64,000 nt of DNA from Martelella sp. AD-3. GTDB lineage: Bacteria; Pseudomonadota; Alphaproteobacteria; Rhizobiales; Rhizobiaceae. Of this stretch, positions 60,907 through 64,000 are shown piece after piece. Within the stretch, counting starts at the first letter, position 1, and each line of letters begins with the position of its first letter. Position numbers and translations under genes: made by a program. The stretch is from assembly GCF_001578105.1 (NCBI RefSeq), contig NZ_CP014275.1, forward strand, positions 682,001 through 746,000, in the 5' to 3' direction. Below the pieces are notes generated by a model. That model had not been told where the DNA came from. It did no database searches and worked only from the letters and a program-made list of their open reading frames with translations.

Positions 60907-62121
60907 TCAGAGCGGCTCGCCGGCCAGAAGCTTCGGCTTGTCGTGCATGGTCCGCCCGGCGGCTTCCTCGATGAAATAGCGCTTCAGGCCGGGCATGCGG
61001 TCCACGACCCCGAGGCCGAAATCGCGGGCGACACGCAAGGGGCCGATGTCATTGGAGAAAAGCCGGTTGAGGACGTCCGTGGTCATGCCCATGCGCACCG
61101 TATCGAAGCGGCGCCAGCGCTGATAGCGCTCCAGCGTATCCATCGCGCCGATGTCGAGCCCCATCCGGTCGGCCTCGACGATGGTTTCGGCCAGCGCCGC
61201 CACATCCTTGAAGCCGAGATTGAGGCCCTGGCCGGAAATCGGATGGATGCCGTGGGCGGCATCGCCGGCAAGCGCAAGGCGCGGCGCGATGAAGGCGCGC
61301 GACAGCGTGAGGCCAAGCGGGAAGGCTCGTCTGCCGCCGGCGAGCGAGAGCTTGCCGAGATGATGTCCGAAACGGCGCTCGAGTTCGACCTCGAACACCA
61401 TGTCGTCGCTTTCGACCAGACGTTTGGCGTCGTCCGTGCGCTCGGTCCAGACCAGCGACGAACGGTTGCCCTTTAGCGGCAGGATGGCGAAGGGGCCGGC
61501 CGGCAGGAAATGTTCCTCCGCGCGGCCATTATGCGGGCGCTCATGGGAAACGGTGGTGACGATGCCGGACTGGCCGTAATCGAATTTCACCGTCTTGATG
61601 CCCGCCATGTCCCTGAGCCGCGAGCGCACGCCGTCGCAAGCGACGACGAGCCGCGTGGCGATCTCCTCGCCGCCGGCAAGCGTGATCCTCGCATGGCCGC
61701 CATTGTTCTCGAAGGCCGTGACGGCAGCCCCGTGGCGGATGGCAATACCGAGTTCGTCCGCCTTCTGCCGGAGCGCGCGGACCATGGAGACGTTCGGGAT
61801 CATGTAGGCGAAGGGTTCATTCGTCGCGGCGCGGTCGGCAAAGGTCAGGAAGACCGGCTTCACCGGCTCGCCGGTCTTCGAATCGGTGACGACCATGTCG
61901 TTGATCGGCTGGGCGTCGTCCTTGATGTCGTCCCAGAGTTCCAGCGTCTTCAGCATGTTGATCGCGGCCGCGATGATCGCCGAGGCGCGCTCGTCCTTCT
62001 GCCAGACATGCTCGGGGGCGGCTTCCATCAGCTCGATATCGAGGTGCGGCGCTGCCGTCTTGACGGCAACGGCGACGCTGAGGCCGACATAGCCACCGCC
62101 GACGATGATGATGTCCTTCAT
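60907..62121 (-). CDS. UbiH/UbiF/COQ6-family FAD monooxygenase
   Basis: 404 residues from ATG 62121 with GGGAG upstream. FAD/NADPH motifs: IIVGGGYVGLSVAVAV at the N-terminus, the DG motif ACDGVRSRLRD (about 161-171) and the GD motif ALAGDAAHGIHPISGQGLNLG (about 276-296). The family hydroxylates ubiquinone precursors. In alphaproteobacteria one enzyme may do several steps, so the position is not assigned. Divergent from the acyl-CoA thioesterase gene. Confidence 0.9.
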   Translation of the reverse strand: MKDIIIVGGGYVGLSVAVAVKTAAPHLDIELMEAAPEHVWQKDERASAIIAAAINMLKTLELWDDIKDDAQPINDMVVTDSKTGEPVKPVFLTFADRAATNEPFAYMIPNVSMVRALRQKADELGIAIRHGAAVTAFENNGGHARITLAGGEEIATRLVVACDGVRSRLRDMAGIKTVKFDYGQSGIVTTVSHERPHNGRAEEHFLPAGPFAILPLKGNRSSLVWTERTDDAKRLVESDDMVFEVELERRFGHHLGKLSLAGGRRAFPLGLTLSRAFIAPRLALAGDAAHGIHPISGQGLNLGFKDVAALAETIVEADRMGLDIGAMDTLERYQRWRRFDTVRMGMTTDVLNRLFSNDIGPLRVARDFGLGVVDRMPGLKRYFIEEAAGRTMHDKPKLLAGEPL

Positions 62122-62234
62122 TTCGCGCTCCCTTCCGGTCCTGCCGGCATTGGCTTCAGGTCTCTCGATCAGCACCTTCGAAGCTGCTATACGGCATTGC
62201 AATACGTCAAGCGGTATATAGGGAAGCGTTCCGG

Positions 62235-63125
62235 ATGTCACAGGCCAATCATGCCCAAAGCGACAGCGTGCTTGCAGATCTGCTCGATCTGGAGCGGCTG
62301 GAGGAGAATCTTTATCGCGGGCAGAGCCCTGTCACGACATGGCAGCGCGTTTTCGGCGGGCAGGTGGTGGCGCAGTCGCTCGTCGCCGCCCAGCGCACAG
62401 TTCCGGCCGGCCGCTTCGTCCACTCGCTGCATGGCTATTTCATGCGGCCTGGCGATACCAGGGTGCCGATCGTCTTCCAGGTGGAGCGCCTGCGCGACGG
62501 GCGCAGCTTTTCCACCCGCAATGTCCGCGCCATCCAGCACGGCGAGCCGATTTTCATCATGGCGGCCTCCTTCCAGATCGAGGAGGAAGGATTTGACCAC
62601 CAGGACGTGATGCCGGACGTGCCGCCGCCGGAGGAACTGGTCGCCAGCGACATCATGAACGATGCCGAACACGCGCCCGCGCCGATCCGCCACTACTGGA
62701 AGCGCGAAAGGCCGATCGAGTTGCGCCCCGTGGACCTGGAGCAGTTCCTGTGGCGCAAGAAGCGCTCGCCGCGCCAGAGCATCTGGATCCGCGGCAATGG
62801 CGCGCCGCCCAAGGGCCGCGCCTACCAGACGGCATTCCTGTCCTATATGTCAGACATGACGCTTCTCGACACGACGCTCTATCCGCACGAAAGCTCGGTG
62901 TTTTCCGACGGCATCCAGGGAGCGAGCCTCGATCACGCGGTCTGGTTCCACCGCCCCTTCGATATTTCCGACTGGCTTCTCTACGTGCATGAAAGCCCTT
63001 CGGCAAACGGCGCGCGCGGCCTTGCCTATGGCAAGATCTTCGCCCGCGACGGCACGCTCGTGGCCTCCGTTGCCCAGGAAGGGCTGATCCGGCTCAACGC
63101 GAATGTGCGGCCTTTCTACGAGTGA
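62235..63125 (+). CDS. tesB: Acyl-CoA thioesterase II (TesB)
   Basis: 296-residue double hot-dog thioesterase. Landmarks: ENLYRGQSP; RVFGGQVVAQSLVAAQRTV; HSLHGYFMRPGDTRVPIVFQVERLRDGRSFSTRNVRAIQHG (first hot-dog), and SLDHAVWFHRPFDISDWLLYVHESPSANGARGLAYGKIFARDGTLVASVAQEGLIR (second, with the catalytic Asp in the LDH segment, plus Thr/Gln sites). Hydrolyses medium and long acyl-CoA. Divergent from the UbiH-like gene; this neighbour set with glnK-amtB is, as I recall, common in rhizobia. Confidence 0.95.
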   Translation: MSQANHAQSDSVLADLLDLERLEENLYRGQSPVTTWQRVFGGQVVAQSLVAAQRTVPAGRFVHSLHGYFMRPGDTRVPIVFQVERLRDGRSFSTRNVRAIQHGEPIFIMAASFQIEEEGFDHQDVMPDVPPPEELVASDIMNDAEHAPAPIRHYWKRERPIELRPVDLEQFLWRKKRSPRQSIWIRGNGAPPKGRAYQTAFLSYMSDMTLLDTTLYPHESSVFSDGIQGASLDHAVWFHRPFDISDWLLYVHESPSANGARGLAYGKIFARDGTLVASVAQEGLIRLNANVRPFYE

Positions 63126-63378
63126 GCCTCTCCGGAGGCGCGCCGCCGTTTCGGCGCTCGCGCTCGCGCTGGAACAGCGCGATTCATGCTTGTGCAGCGA
63201 TGCGGATCGGCCGGTTCCGCGCGGGGTTTTTGCGGCCCATCCAGGTGAATGCATAAATTTTAGGCATTTGCCGTGATTTGCGCACATCCGCGTGCCAATG
63301 CCGCCGCAATTTTGCCTCTATATGGATTCGCGCATAAAATATCCATTGATATCAATTCTTTATGAGAAAACTTCGAAT

Positions 63379-63396
63379 CTGGCACGGTCTTTGTAT
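63379..63396 (+). promoter_or_regulatory. Sigma54 (RpoN) promoter of glnK-amtB
   Basis: CTGGCACG (63379-63386), GTCT, TTGTA (63391-63395): matches the -24/-12 consensus TGGCACG-N4-TTGCA with one change at -12. It lies 95 bp before the glnK start. This is the usual control of glnK-amtB under nitrogen limitation through NtrC. A possible NtrC half-palindrome GCAC-N6-GTGC is at 63282-63295. The rest of 63126-63378 is AT-rich and holds no gene. Confidence 0.78.
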
Positions 63397-63439
63397 GTCT
63401 CTTATAGGCCGCTGACGGATTCGCCTGTCCAAGCGGTAA

Positions 63440-63829
<390 letters not shown>

Positions 63830-63851
63830 GACAGCAGGGGGTAATCAGTCT

Positions 63852-64000
63852 ATGTCTTCCAAACTCAAACTCTTTGCGGGCGTCACGGCGGTTGCGGCAG
63901 CTTCCTTTGCCCTTCCCGCGCTGGCTCAGGACGAAACCGTAATCGACCTGACGACGGCAACCGGCGTTTCGCCGGCGACCGCTGAAATCCTCAACACCAT
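63852..64000 (+). CDS. amtB: Probable ammonium transporter AmtB, N-terminal part (cut by window edge)
   Basis: An open frame from ATG 63852 to the end (49 full codons) begins MSSKLKLFAGVTAVAAASF, a clear signal peptide with likely cleavage at ALA-QD, followed by ETVIDLTTATGVSPATAEIL. No membrane helix of the Amt type is yet visible, so identity rests on the position after glnK and on the cleaved signal peptide found in many AmtB proteins. Confidence 0.65.
   Translation, partial: MSSKLKLFAGVTAVAAASFALPALAQDETVIDLTTATGVSPATAEILNT

Noticed and set aside
63282-63295. GCAC-N6-GTGC as an NtrC binding site
   Set aside because: Consensus spacing between the half-sites is 7 nt; with 6 nt this is too weak to list as a separate feature.

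Overview
The window reads as a chromosomal stretch of a GC-rich alphaproteobacterium of the Rhizobiales (Hyphomicrobiales), most likely Rhizobiaceae-like. The grounds are the rhizobial type of L-rhamnose locus (xylose-isomerase-like RhaI, fused aldolase-dehydrogenase RhaD, RhaSTPQ transporter, RhaK), the many sugar ABC operons with ROK and DeoR regulators, a ureCEFGDT order like the one I recall for Brucella ure2, the tesB-glnK-amtB neighbourhood, and several copies of a palindromic intergenic repeat. No rRNA, tRNA or CRISPR was recognised. Genus cannot be fixed from this sequence alone.

Region 1 (1-13758), urea nitrogen and nickel. The window opens inside ureC and continues ureE, ureF, ureG, ureD, a UT-family urea transporter and an ammonium channel, closed by a strong terminator at 6196-6237. 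After an anion-type permease and a reverse-strand MscS channel comes a five-gene ABC importer (8936-13758). It is preceded by a perfect NikR-type operator (GTATGA-N16-TCATAC, 8860-8887), which identifies it as the nickel importer likely to feed the urease.

Region 2 (13856-25533): a GAF-EAL cyclic-di-GMP phosphodiesterase, a complete TRAP transporter, a leftward sugar ABC operon and two aldo/keto reductases.

Region 3 (25693-38263), L-rhamnose. rhaD, rhaI and the mutarotase gene run left; rhaR, rhaS, rhaT, rhaP, rhaQ and rhaK run right. An intact 1.5-kb insertion sequence (32946-34459, flanked by an 8-bp direct repeat) splits the transporter ATPase gene rhaT, so this strain probably cannot import L-rhamnose by this route unless it is bypassed.

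Region 4 (38270-49432): a tight PepSY, cytochrome b561, membrane-anchored LuxR-type operon; a DUF533/TerB protein; then an ArsR-like regulator divergent from a BMP-type ABC importer that encloses an amidase gene and is followed by a CodA-like deaminase. The last group looks like an uptake-and-hydrolysis system for a nucleobase-like or cyclic-amide nitrogen compound. It is the best candidate here for an undescribed pathway.

Region 5 (49526-60728): two aldo/keto reductases, a ThuA-like and a Gfo/Idh-like gene and a ROK regulator, divergent from a sugar ABC operon. This suggests oligosaccharide use through 3-keto sugars, by analogy with ThuAB. An aldehyde dehydrogenase follows.

Region 6 (60907-64000): a UbiH-family monooxygenase, acyl-CoA thioesterase II, a sigma54-type promoter, glnK and the beginning of a secreted or membrane protein that is probably amtB, cut by the window edge.
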